NCBI RefSeq assembly: GCF_014204835.1
Contig: NZ_JACHMD010000001.1
Span: 992,001-1,056,000 of the forward strand
From: Microbacterium marinum
GTDB lineage: Bacteria > Actinomycetota > Actinomycetes > Actinomycetales > Microbacteriaceae
Length of the DNA: 64,000 nt
Reading direction: 5' to 3'
The notes beneath the pieces were generated by a model. It worked only from the letters and a program-made list of their open reading frames with translations, did no database searches and had not been told where the DNA came from. A program made the translations under genes and the position numbers. Below are positions 56,394 to 64,000 of the stretch, piece after piece. Every line of letters begins with the position of its first letter. Position 1 is the stretch's first letter.

Positions 56394-56827
56394 CAGCGGC
56401 CACCTCCCATGTGAGAGAAGACGTTCGGAAGGTGACGGGCCGAGAACCCGATGAGGGTGACCGCCCACACGGCGAGGACGCCCCACCACAGCTGGCGCTG
56501 GTGGCGGGTTGCCCACGGCCACAGGTCGACGGCGATGATGCGGAGCCCATTGAACGCGTGGTAGACGATCGCGCCGACGAGGGCGACCTCGCCGATGCCC
56601 ATGATCGGATTCTTGTACGTGCCGATCACCGCGTCGTATGCGTCGGGCGCGACACGGATCAGTGCCGTGTCGAGCACGTGGACGAGCAGGAAGAAGAAGA
56701 TGGCGACGCCGGTGATGCGGTGCAGCACCCACGACCACATACCCTCGTTGCCGCGGTACAGCGTTCCGCGCGGGGTTTTGGACGTGGTCTCAGCTACCGA
56801 CGGTGTGACGCGTGCTGGTGCAGACAC
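56393..56827 (-). CDS. sdhC: Succinate dehydrogenase cytochrome b556 subunit
   Basis: 144 aa, three membrane segments. YRGNEGMWSWVLHRITGVAIFFFLLVHVLDTAL (split) carries the S/HRxTG motif of the family and the haem-ligand His; GAIVYHAFNGLRIIAVDLWP is the second family mark. I chose GTG 56827 because GGGAGGAC precedes it; the open frame upstream is not conserved in look. First gene of sdhCDAB. Confidence 0.94.
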   Translation of the reverse strand: MSAPARVTPSVAETTSKTPRGTLYRGNEGMWSWVLHRITGVAIFFFLLVHVLDTALIRVAPDAYDAVIGTYKNPIMGIGEVALVGAIVYHAFNGLRIIAVDLWPWATRHQRQLWWGVLAVWAVTLIGFSARHLPNVFSHMGGGR

Positions 56828-57069
56828 GGTCGTCCTCCCTTGGGTGAGATTGGACGCTCTCGGTGCGGCGAAGACTGCGGCATCCCGGGGAATGTCGCCC
56901 TCGTCGCACGCGGGCGCACCCTCCATCCTATGGCCGGATCAGGGGGTGGGCGACGAAGGTCACCCTTACAACGGAGGGGGCCGGGTCGGTGAACGGGAGC
57001 CGCCGCCGACACACCGCCGACCGCGCCGCCCCGACCCGCCCGCGAGACGTCCCCGACACACGTCCCCGG

Positions 57070-57075
57070 TAGGGT
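57070..57075 (+). promoter_or_regulatory. -10 box of a probable leaderless promoter for manC
   Basis: TAGGGT ends 6 bases before the ATG at 57082, and no ribosome site is present; transcription starting on the A of ATG is likely. Confidence 0.5.
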
Positions 57076-57081
57076 TCGACC

Positions 57082-58197
57082 ATGGTCGACGACATCCCGG
57101 ACTTCTACGCCGTCATCCCCGCAGGCGGGGTCGGTTCCCGTCTCTGGCCGCTCTCGCGCGCCGACGCCCCGAAGTTCCTCCACGACCTGACCGGCGCGGG
57201 TCACTCGCTCCTGCGGGAGACCTGGAACCGTCTGGAGGCGCTCACCGGTCCCGACCGGATCGCCGTCGTCACCGGTCGGGCGCATCGCGCCGCCGTCGAG
57301 GACCAGCTCCCCGGCATCGCCGACAAGAACGTGATCCTCGAGTCCGAGCCGCGCGATTCCGCCGCGGCCATCGGCCTTGCCGCGGCCATCCTGCACCGGC
57401 GGCATCCCGACGTGATCATCGGATCGTTCGCGGCTGACCACGTCATCCGCGGCACGCGGGTGTTCGAGTTCGCGGTGCGTGACGCCGTCGAGGTTGCCCG
57501 CGAGGGGTACATCGTCACGATCGGGATCGCGCCGACCGAGCCCGCGGTCGGCTTCGGGTACATCAAGCGCGGCGGCGAGCTCATCGTCGACGGTGCCCGT
57601 GACGCCTCGCTCGTCGAGCGCTTCGTCGAGAAGCCCGACCTCGAGACGGCCAAGGAGTACGTGGCCGACCGCTCCTACCTCTGGAACGCCGGCATGTTCA
57701 TCGCCCGCGCCGACGTCCTGCTCGCCGAGATCGAGGCCAACAACCCCGCCCTGCACGCCGGGCTGCTCGAACTCGCCGAGGCCTGGGACGACCGTGAGCG
57801 GCGCGGCCCCGCCGTCGACCGCATCTGGCCGCGGCTCGAGAAGATCGCCATCGACTACGTCGTCGCTGAACCCGCGGCCGAGAAGGGCAAACTCGCCGTC
57901 GTTCCCGGCCACTTCGACTGGGACGACGTCGGTGATTTCGCGAGCCTCGCCAAGCTCAACTCGAACGCCCGAGGCAACGACCTCGCGATCCTCGGAGAGA
58001 ACGCCCGTGTCCTCTCCGACGCGGCGAGCGGGATCGTCGTGTCGCAGACCAGCCGCGTCATCAGCATCATCGGGGTCAAGGACATCGTCGTCGTCGACAC
58101 CGACGACGCGCTCCTGGTCACGACGGCGGAGCACGCTCAGCGCGTGAAGAGCGTCGTCGATGCGCTGAAGGTGACCGGTCGCGGCGACGTGCTCTGA
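57082..58197 (+). CDS. manC: Mannose-1-phosphate guanylyltransferase
   Basis: Makes GDP-mannose from GTP and mannose-1-P for cell-wall glycans and glycolipids. 371 aa. Nucleotidyl-transferase signature VIPAGGVGSRLWPLSR (~11-26), LESEPRDSAAAIGLAA (~90), GSFAADHVI (~115), FVEKPDLETAKEYV (~178), WNAGMFI, FDWDDVGDFASL (~280) and a left-handed helix-like end. It has no phosphomannose-isomerase domain, unlike some ManC fusions. The gap to sdhC (254 bases) holds both divergent promoters. Confidence 0.95.
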   Translation: MVDDIPDFYAVIPAGGVGSRLWPLSRADAPKFLHDLTGAGHSLLRETWNRLEALTGPDRIAVVTGRAHRAAVEDQLPGIADKNVILESEPRDSAAAIGLAAAILHRRHPDVIIGSFAADHVIRGTRVFEFAVRDAVEVAREGYIVTIGIAPTEPAVGFGYIKRGGELIVDGARDASLVERFVEKPDLETAKEYVADRSYLWNAGMFIARADVLLAEIEANNPALHAGLLELAEAWDDRERRGPAVDRIWPRLEKIAIDYVVAEPAAEKGKLAVVPGHFDWDDVGDFASLAKLNSNARGNDLAILGENARVLSDAASGIVVSQTSRVISIIGVKDIVVVDTDDALLVTTAEHAQRVKSVVDALKVTGRGDVL

Positions 58198-58320
58198 CCC
58201 TCCGCGGGGCGTGCCATGCGCCCGCGCGTGTCGCCTACATTGCGGCTTTGTAACCATTGGCCGCGCGCCGTGCGCTGGGGCTACGCGGGGGGCGTAACGG
58301 GAGGTAACTTTTCACAATGC

Positions 58321-58339
58321 CCCCGCGAGATCCGCGGGG
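58321..58339 (+). promoter_or_regulatory. Leader hairpin before the BMP lipoprotein gene
   Basis: CCCCGCG (58321-58327) and CGCGGGG (58333-58339) with a 5-base loop, 21 bases before the TTG start. Its role is unknown; it might modulate the leader. Confidence 0.4.
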
Positions 58340-58360
58340 CACATCAATGTGGAGGCTGCA

Positions 58361-59485
58361 TTGACCATCTCGACCACCAACAAGCTCCTCGGCGTCGCCG
58401 GCGCCGCCGCGCTGCTCGTCGCGCTCGCCGGCTGCGGCACCGCGCCCCAGGCTGCTCCGACTGACGCCGCACCCGACGTGGACGTCGTCGACGGCTTCAA
58501 GCCCTGCCTGATCTCCGACGAGGGCGGCTGGAACGACAAGTCGTTCAACCAGTCCGCCAAGGAAGGCATGGACTCCGCCCTCGAGGAGCTGGGCGTGGAG
58601 GGCATCGAGCTCGAGTCGACCACCCCGAACGACTACGCGCCGAACCTCGAGCAGCTCGTCTCCGAGGGCTGCACGTTCATCGTCTCGGTCGGCTTCAACT
58701 TGTCGGCCGCGACGGTCGAGTCCGCCAACGCGAACCCCGAGATCGACTACGCGATCATCGACGACCTCGCCGACAACGACTTCGACGGCACCACCGACGC
58801 GCCCAACATCAAGCCGCTCGTGTTCAACACGGCGGAAGCGGCCTACCTCGGCGGCTACGCCGCGGCGGCATGGTCTGCGGAGACCGGCGTGAACAAGGTC
58901 GGCACCTTCGGCGGCATGCAGATCCCGTCCGTCGCGGTCTTCATGGACGGCTACGCGCTCGGCGTCGACAAGTACAACGAGGACAAGGGCGCTTCGGTCG
59001 AGCTCTTCGGCTGGGATGTCGCAGGCCAGGAGGGCGCCTTCACCGGTGGCTTCGCCGCCAACGACACGGCGAAGCAGACCGCTCAGAGCGTGCTCGACCA
59101 GGGTGTCGACGTCATCCTCCCCGTGGGCGGCCCGATCTACGAGAGCGCTGCAGCGGCGATCGCCGACGGCGGCTCCGACGTGAAGATGCTCGGTGTCGAC
59201 TCCGACCTCGCTGCCAAGGACGACTCCGTCGCCGACATCACGCTGGTGTCGATCATGAAGGCCATCGACGTCGCCGTCCACGACGCCACCGTCGAGGCCG
59301 CCGGCGGCGAGTTCGAGGTCGCGCCCTACATCGGAACGCTCGAGAACGAGGGCGTCAAGCTCTCCGGCTTCGGCGCCTTCGAGTCCGAGCTCCCCGAGGG
59401 CCTCGCGGACGAGCTCACCGCTCTCCAGGACGCCATCATCGCGGGTGACATCACGGTCGAGTCGAAGAACTCGCCCAAGCAGTAA
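58361..59485 (+). CDS. BMP-family (basic membrane protein) nucleoside-binding lipoprotein
   Basis: 374 aa substrate-binding protein of a nucleoside ABC importer. Lipoprotein signal with lipobox LAGC (LLGVAGAAALLVALAGC), then the BMP fold: CLISDEGGWNDKSFNQSAKEGM, VSVGFNL, FGGMQIPSVAVFMDGYALG, GGPIYESAAAAI, MLGVDSDLAAKD. I place the start at TTG 58361, because GGAGG lies 6-10 bases before it and the signal peptide begins there; GTG 58349 is the alternative. Upstream of an RbsA-like ATPase, two permeases and cdd, which supports nucleosides as ligands. Confidence 0.92.
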   Translation: MTISTTNKLLGVAGAAALLVALAGCGTAPQAAPTDAAPDVDVVDGFKPCLISDEGGWNDKSFNQSAKEGMDSALEELGVEGIELESTTPNDYAPNLEQLVSEGCTFIVSVGFNLSAATVESANANPEIDYAIIDDLADNDFDGTTDAPNIKPLVFNTAEAAYLGGYAAAAWSAETGVNKVGTFGGMQIPSVAVFMDGYALGVDKYNEDKGASVELFGWDVAGQEGAFTGGFAANDTAKQTAQSVLDQGVDVILPVGGPIYESAAAAIADGGSDVKMLGVDSDLAAKDDSVADITLVSIMKAIDVAVHDATVEAAGGEFEVAPYIGTLENEGVKLSGFGAFESELPEGLADELTALQDAIIAGDITVESKNSPKQ

Positions 59486-59495
59486 TCCCACTCAC

Positions 59496-59531
59496 GATCG
59501 GGGCGGGCAGCGTGTGCTGCTCGCCCCGATC
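59496..59531 (+). terminator. Strong hairpin between BMP lipoprotein and ATPase genes
   Basis: 16-base arms GATCGGGGCGGGCAGC (59496-59511) and GCTGCTCGCCCCGATC (59516-59531) with a 4-base loop; the single mismatch is a G-U pair in RNA. It stands directly after the lipoprotein stop, as at 15148-15185. Confidence 0.75.
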
Positions 59532-59578
59532 GCCGTGTGCGGTCCGTTCCGCCCTCCCTGTCCATGGGCGGTCGAAGA

Positions 59579-59584
59579 TAAGGT
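59579..59584 (+). promoter_or_regulatory. -10 box of a probable leaderless internal promoter
   Basis: TAAGGT ends 6 bases before the ATG at 59591. With the hairpin upstream, the ATPase and permeases may have their own transcript. Confidence 0.45.
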
Positions 59585-59590
59585 TCAACT

Positions 59591-61105
59591 ATGAAGCTCG
59601 AGCTCCGGGGAATCACAAAAAGATTCGGAAGCCTCGTCGCGAACGACAGCATCGACCTCGTCGTGCAGCCTGGTGAGATCCACGCTCTGCTCGGCGAGAA
59701 CGGTGCCGGCAAGTCGACGTTGATGAACGTCCTCTACGGCCTGTACCAGGCCGACGAGGGAGAGATCCTCCTGGACGACGCCGTCCAGCACTTCCGGGGG
59801 CCCGGCGACGCTATGGCATCCGGAATCGGCATGGTGCACCAGCACTTCATGCTCATCCCCGTCTTCACCGTCGCCGAGAACGTCATGCTCGGCAACGAGG
59901 AGACCAAGGGGCTCGGCCGCCTCGACCTCGCCGCAGCCCGTCGGCACGTCCGCGACGTCGCGGACCGGTTCGGCTTCGAGATCGACCCCGACGCGCTCGT
60001 GGGCGACCTCCCCGTCGGCGTGCAGCAGCGCGTCGAGATCATCAAGGCCCTCTCCCGGGACGCCAAGGTCCTCGTCTTCGACGAGCCGACCGCCGTCCTC
60101 ACCCCGCAGGAGACCGACGAGCTGATGGCCATCATGCGCCAGCTCAAGGACGAGGGCACCGCGATCGTCTTCATCACCCACAAGCTCCGGGAGGTCCGCG
60201 AGGTCGCGGACCGCATCACCGTCATCCGCCTCGGCAAGGTCGTCGGCGAGGCCTCGCCCACGGCCACGAACGCCGAGCTCGCCTCCCTCATGGTGGGCCG
60301 TGCCGTCGAACTCACCGTGCAGAAGACCCCGGCCTCGCCGCAGAGCGGCGGACTCGAGGTGCGCGATCTGCGGGTGCTCACCCCGTCGGGTCACGTCGTC
60401 GTGAACGACGTGAGTTTCGACGTGCGCCCCGGCGAGGTGCTCGCGATCGCGGGCGTGCAGGGCAACGGCCAGACCGAGATCGTCGACGCGATGGTCGGCC
60501 TCGCCGGTCGCACCGAGGGCTCCATCCGTCTCAACGGGGTGGAGCTCGTCGGCAAGAGCGTTCGTGCGATCCTCGACGAGGGCGTCGGATTCGTGCCCGA
60601 GGACCGGAAGGAAGACGGCCTCGTCGGCTCCTTCTCGGTCGCCGAGAACCTGATCCTCGACCGCTCGGCAGACCCCGCCTTCGTGAGCGTGGGGACCATC
60701 CGACGCAACGTGCTCGACGAGTTCGCGCGGGAGCGGATCCGCGAGTACGACATCCGCACCCAGGGTCCGGACACGCCGGCCGGCACCCTGTCGGGCGGAA
60801 ACCAGCAGAAGGTCGTCATCGCGCGGGAGATGAGCCGTGAACTGCGGCTGTTCATCGCCGCCCAGCCCACCCGCGGCGTCGACGTCGGCTCCATCGAATT
60901 CATCCACAAGCGGATCATCGAGACACGGGATGCCGGCGTGCCCGTCGTCGTCGTCTCGACCGAGCTCGACGAGGTGACGGCCCTCGCCGATCGGATCGCG
61001 GTCATGTACCGCGGTGCGATCGTCGGAATCGTCCCCGCCGACACACCCCGCGACACGCTCGGCCTCATGATGGCCGGCGCGACCGACCCGGAGGTTGCCG
61101 CATGA
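59591..61105 (+). CDS. Nucleoside/sugar ABC transporter ATP-binding protein (two ATPase domains)
   Basis: 504 aa, tandem RbsA/YufO-like ATPase. Domain 1 (about 1-240): Walker A GENGAGKST, Q-loop VHQHFMLIPVF, degenerate signature LPVGVQQRVEI, Walker B VLVFDEPTAVL, H-loop FITHKLREV. Domain 2 (about 250-500): Walker A replaced by GVQGNGQTE, a change normal for this family, signature LSGGNQQKVVIAREM, then AAQPTRGVDVGSIEFIHK. The ATG has no ribosome site, fitting the leaderless promoter. It overlaps the first permease start (ATGA). Confidence 0.95.
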   Translation: MKLELRGITKRFGSLVANDSIDLVVQPGEIHALLGENGAGKSTLMNVLYGLYQADEGEILLDDAVQHFRGPGDAMASGIGMVHQHFMLIPVFTVAENVMLGNEETKGLGRLDLAAARRHVRDVADRFGFEIDPDALVGDLPVGVQQRVEIIKALSRDAKVLVFDEPTAVLTPQETDELMAIMRQLKDEGTAIVFITHKLREVREVADRITVIRLGKVVGEASPTATNAELASLMVGRAVELTVQKTPASPQSGGLEVRDLRVLTPSGHVVVNDVSFDVRPGEVLAIAGVQGNGQTEIVDAMVGLAGRTEGSIRLNGVELVGKSVRAILDEGVGFVPEDRKEDGLVGSFSVAENLILDRSADPAFVSVGTIRRNVLDEFARERIREYDIRTQGPDTPAGTLSGGNQQKVVIAREMSRELRLFIAAQPTRGVDVGSIEFIHKRIIETRDAGVPVVVVSTELDEVTALADRIAVMYRGAIVGIVPADTPRDTLGLMMAGATDPEVAA

Positions 61106-62415
61106 GCGGAACGACACCCGGGGCAGACGACACCGCGCGCAGCCTGCCCAGCGAGCAGCTGCCGCACGCGTCCGGCCCCCTCACCGGTGGCGAGGTGCCC
61201 GCCGCGCCCCGCACCAACGTGTTCATCAAGGAACTGCTGCGCGGGAGCGCGGTGACGACGGCGCTGGCCATCGTCCTCGCCCTCCTCGCGGGCGGCGTGC
61301 TCATCGCCGCCACGAACGACGACGTGCAGGCTGCCGCCGGCTACTTCTTCGCCCGTCCCACCGACACCCTCGTCGCCATCTGGAACTCGGTCGTCGGGGG
61401 ATACGCCGCATTGTTCCGCGGCGCGGTGTTCAACCCGAACGCCGCCGACTTCCTGACGCAGATCCGCCCGCTCACGAACTCCCTCGGGTTCGCGGCTCCG
61501 CTGATCGCTGCCGGCCTCGGTGTCGCCCTCGCCTTCCGTGCGGGCCTGTTCAACATCGGCGCCCGCGGCCAGATGCTCGTCGCCGCCGGATTCGCCGCGC
61601 TCGTCACCTTCAACGTCGACCTGCCGATGGCGCTCCACCTGCCGCTCACCCTGGCAGCCGGCATCCTGGGAGGAGCCCTCTGGGGCGGAATCGTCGGGCT
61701 CCTCAAGGCGCGCACGGGCGCACACGAGGTGATCCTCACGATCATGCTCAACTACATCGCGTACTACCTGCTGGTGTGGATGATCCGGACACCAGGCCTG
61801 CTGCAGAAGCCCGGCACGAATCAGCCGATCTCGGCCGCGACCCCCGAGTCCGCGCAGTTCCCGCAGCTCCTCGGCCCGCAGTTCCCCCTGCTCGACTGGG
61901 GGTTCATCATCGTGGTCCTCGCCACCCTGCTCATCTGGTGGGTGATCGAGCGCTCCAGCCTGGGCCTTCGAATGCGCGCGGTGGGGGAGAACCCGCACGC
62001 CGCGCGCGCCGCCGGCATCAGCGTCGAGCGCATCTACATCTACGCGATGCTGTTCGCGGGCGGCCTCGCCGGCCTCGCAGCGATGAACCAGATCCAGGGA
62101 TCGGTGACCACCGGCTTCAGCGGAACGATCGACGCCGGCATCGGCTTCGACGCGATCACCGTCGCTCTCCTGGGCCGCAGCCGTCCATGGGGCGTCTTCG
62201 CCGCCGGCATCCTGTTCGGCGCCCTCAAAGCGGGCTCGTTCGCGATGCAGGCGCAGGGAATCCCGGTCGACATCGTCCTCGTGGTGCAGTCGCTCATCGT
62301 GCTCTTCATCGCGGCCCCGCCGCTGCTGCGCACCGTGTTCTTCCTGCCGAAGACGGACGCCGAGAAGGCGGCCAAGGCCCGAGCCAAGGCCGCGAAGAAG
62401 GCGGTGACCGCGTGA
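61102..62415 (+). CDS. Nucleoside ABC transporter permease, first subunit
   Basis: 437 aa, about ten membrane segments, the first at ~50-70 (TTALAIVLALLAGGVLIAA). GLFNIGARGQMLVAAGFAAL and GLLKARTGAHEVILTIMLNYIA are marks of the YufP-like subfamily of BPD_transp_2 permeases, and GENPHAARAAGISVERI the conserved cytoplasmic loop. Its polar ~45-residue N-terminus and Lys/Ala tail are cytoplasmic. GTGA overlap with the second permease. Confidence 0.94.
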   Translation: MSGTTPGADDTARSLPSEQLPHASGPLTGGEVPAAPRTNVFIKELLRGSAVTTALAIVLALLAGGVLIAATNDDVQAAAGYFFARPTDTLVAIWNSVVGGYAALFRGAVFNPNAADFLTQIRPLTNSLGFAAPLIAAGLGVALAFRAGLFNIGARGQMLVAAGFAALVTFNVDLPMALHLPLTLAAGILGGALWGGIVGLLKARTGAHEVILTIMLNYIAYYLLVWMIRTPGLLQKPGTNQPISAATPESAQFPQLLGPQFPLLDWGFIIVVLATLLIWWVIERSSLGLRMRAVGENPHAARAAGISVERIYIYAMLFAGGLAGLAAMNQIQGSVTTGFSGTIDAGIGFDAITVALLGRSRPWGVFAAGILFGALKAGSFAMQAQGIPVDIVLVVQSLIVLFIAAPPLLRTVFFLPKTDAEKAAKARAKAAKKAVTA

Positions 62416-63698
62416 GCTCCCTCGCCCCGACAACCACGTCCGACGGGACGATCCACCTCGCGACCGTCAAGCAGCGGCGCCTCAAGCTGCCGATCGTGCT
62501 CGTCGCGATGACGGCGCTCCTTGCGCTGCTGTTCCTCACCGCGCCGCGCTCGGGCACGAGCACCTTCCGCCTCGGCGACCCGGCATCCTCCATCGCGCTG
62601 CCCGACGTGGGCATCCCCACCGGCCCGACCTCGTGGATCGTGCTGCTGTTCGTGGCGGCACTGGCCGCCTGGGCGTTCTGGGACGCCTGGTCGTACCGCC
62701 GTGTGCAGCTGTGGCTGCCCGTCGTGTTCAGCGTGCTCGCCGTGTTCGCGTTCCTCGTGTGGGCGGCGGCCGGCGGCCGAGTGCCCGTGACCGGTCTGCT
62801 CGCCGGTGCGATCTCGCTGTCCGTGCCCCTGGTCTTCGGTGCCCTCGGTGGGGTCATCGGTGAGCGGGTCGGTGTCGTCAACGTCGCGATCGAGGGGCAG
62901 CTGCTGCTCGGCGCGTTCTCGGCGGCGCTCCTGTCGAGCATCACCGGCAACCCCTTCGTCGGCCTCATCGGCGCGATGATCGGCGGGGTGCTGGTCGCCT
63001 TCGTGCTCGCGGCATTCGCGATCAAGTACCTCGTCGAGCAGGTCATCGTCGGTGTCGTGCTGAACGTGCTCGTGACCGGCCTCACCGGATTCCTCTACGG
63101 CGCGCTCCTCGTCCCGAACGAGAACGAGCTGAACTCGCCCATCCGCTTCACGCGACTCGAGATCCCGCTCCTCAGTGAGATCCCGATCATCGGACCGGTG
63201 CTGTTCAACCAGACCTTCATCGTCTACCTCATGTTCGTCACCGTCGCCGTGGTGGCGTGGGGGCTCTATCGCACCCGGTGGGGCCTGCGCCTGCGCGCCG
63301 TCGGTGAGCACCCGCAGGCGGCGGACACGGTGGGCATCAACGTCAACCGTCTCCGCTTCTGGAACGTGTCGCTCGCCGGCGCGATCGCCGGAATCGGCGG
63401 GGCGTACTTCACCCTGGTCTCCGTCCCGCAGTTCGGCAAGGAGATGACCGCCGGCCTCGGCTTCATCGCCCTCGCGGCCGTCATCTTCGGACGCTGGGAC
63501 CCCATCCGCGCGGCCCTCGCCGCGCTGCTGTTCGGGTTCGCGACGAACCTTCAGAACCTCCTCACGGTCCTGAAGACGCCGATCCCCAGCGAATTCATGC
63601 TCATGCTGCCGTATGTGGTGACGATCCTCGCGGTGGCCGGCTTCGCCGGTCAGATCCGCGGGCCCGCCGCCTCCGGCAAGCCGTACATCAAGGGATGA
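62412..63698 (+). CDS. Nucleoside ABC transporter permease, second subunit
   Basis: 428 aa, about ten membrane segments, starts with GTG 62412. FGALGGVIGERVGVVNVAIEGQLLLGAF and the cytoplasmic loop VGEHPQAADTVGINVNRLRF parallel the first permease (YufQ-like). It forms the heterodimeric channel with it. The stop overlaps the cdd start (ATGA), tying transport to salvage. Confidence 0.94.
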   Translation: MSSLAPTTTSDGTIHLATVKQRRLKLPIVLVAMTALLALLFLTAPRSGTSTFRLGDPASSIALPDVGIPTGPTSWIVLLFVAALAAWAFWDAWSYRRVQLWLPVVFSVLAVFAFLVWAAAGGRVPVTGLLAGAISLSVPLVFGALGGVIGERVGVVNVAIEGQLLLGAFSAALLSSITGNPFVGLIGAMIGGVLVAFVLAAFAIKYLVEQVIVGVVLNVLVTGLTGFLYGALLVPNENELNSPIRFTRLEIPLLSEIPIIGPVLFNQTFIVYLMFVTVAVVAWGLYRTRWGLRLRAVGEHPQAADTVGINVNRLRFWNVSLAGAIAGIGGAYFTLVSVPQFGKEMTAGLGFIALAAVIFGRWDPIRAALAALLFGFATNLQNLLTVLKTPIPSEFMLMLPYVVTILAVAGFAGQIRGPAASGKPYIKG

Positions 63699-64000
63699 CC
63701 GTGACCGACATCGACTGGGACGAGCTGCGAGCCGCAGCCGTCGACGCCATGGAGAAGGCCTACGCGCCATATTCGCGATACCGCGTGGGCGCCGCCGCGC
63801 TCGTCAGCGACGGCCGCATCGTGACCGGATGCAACGTGGAGAACGCCTCCTACGGCGTGGGCCTGTGCGCCGAGTGCGGGCTGGTGGGAAACCTGCACAT
63901 GACCGGCGGGGGAGAGCTCGTCGCCTTCGTGTGCGTCAACAACGACGGTGAGACGATCATGCCGTGCGGTCGCTGCCGCCAGCTCCTGAACGAGTTCGCC
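63695..64000 (+). CDS. cdd: Cytidine deaminase (partial, runs off window)
   Basis: Deaminates cytidine and deoxycytidine to uridine in nucleoside salvage. The 102 residues inside the window cover nearly the whole catalytic domain: APYSRYRVGAAAL, GCNVENASYGVGLCAE (catalytic Glu and first zinc Cys) and PCGRCRQLLNEFA (the other two zinc Cys), the three-cysteine form of tetrameric enzymes. The ATG overlaps the upstream permease stop, so imported nucleosides feed directly into salvage. The C-terminus is beyond the window. Confidence 0.95.
   Translation, partial: MTVTDIDWDELRAAAVDAMEKAYAPYSRYRVGAAALVSDGRIVTGCNVENASYGVGLCAECGLVGNLHMTGGGELVAFVCVNNDGETIMPCGRCRQLLNEFA

Overview
The window reads as one continuous piece of a very GC-rich (about 70% by eye) actinobacterial chromosome, most likely Microbacterium or a close relative in Microbacteriaceae. 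This is inferred from base composition, frequent GTG starts, 4-base ATGA/GTGA gene overlaps, a monomeric NADP isocitrate dehydrogenase, a GTP-dependent PEP carboxykinase and the actinobacterial operator and riboswitch types seen. I cannot confirm the genus without a database. Gene density is high, no intergenic gap exceeds 300 bases, and I see no tRNA, rRNA, CRISPR array, prophage or insertion sequence. The first gene (an ABC permease) and the last (cytidine deaminase) run off the window.

Layout. 1-4.0 kb: a sugar ABC importer (two permeases, binding lipoprotein) with its own LacI-type repressor; identical 14-bp operators precede the lipoprotein gene and the repressor gene. 4.2-9.2 kb: a GNAT acetyltransferase, isocitrate dehydrogenase, an L,D-transpeptidase and a small lipoprotein. 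9.3-20.7 kb: an amino-sugar block with nagB, a membrane protein, an FAD-linked oxidase, a ROK repressor, an ABC importer (binding lipoprotein, two permeases), a ROK sugar kinase, nagA and a cytoplasmic GH20 hexosaminidase. The sites near the repressor and the hexosaminidase share an 18-bp motif, which suggests one regulon for chito-oligosaccharide or GlcNAc import, cleavage, phosphorylation, deacetylation and deamination. 20.8-23.1 kb: a ZTP riboswitch followed by glyA-folD (one-carbon metabolism). 23.1-25.6 kb: an amino-acid-type ABC importer.

25.8-37.4 kb: an SDR protein, a terpene-cyclase-fold protein, a RamB/ScfR-type regulator divergent from pckG, an ABC exporter, a DrrA/DrrB-like ABC exporter with two permeases and an MHS-family transporter. 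37.6-41.7 kb: a small membrane protein and the riboflavin operon ribD-ribE-ribBA-ribH under an FMN riboswitch. 41.7-47 kb: a SorC-type regulator divergent from glpD-glpF-glpK (glycerol use). 47-53.3 kb: an Fpg/Nei glycosylase, a second GNAT protein, a DUF559 protein bracketed by two 100-bp palindromic elements, a hypothetical gene, trpS, exonuclease III and a YihY-type membrane protein. 53.3-56.8 kb: succinate dehydrogenase sdhCDAB. 57-64 kb: mannose-1-phosphate guanylyltransferase, then a BMP-type nucleoside ABC importer (lipoprotein, double ATPase, two permeases) running into cytidine deaminase.

The genes themselves are mostly recognisable metabolism. The unexplained signals are in the DNA. 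(1) A 7-bp word, GGATGCC/GGCATCC, is strongly over-represented and, in genes, sits mostly in one reading-frame register using otherwise uncommon codons; it also forms the stems of two gene-end hairpins, as DNA-uptake words do in other bacteria. (2) Three families of intergenic palindromic elements occur, two of them present twice. (3) Two unrelated ABC operons carry a strong hairpin directly after the binding-protein gene.
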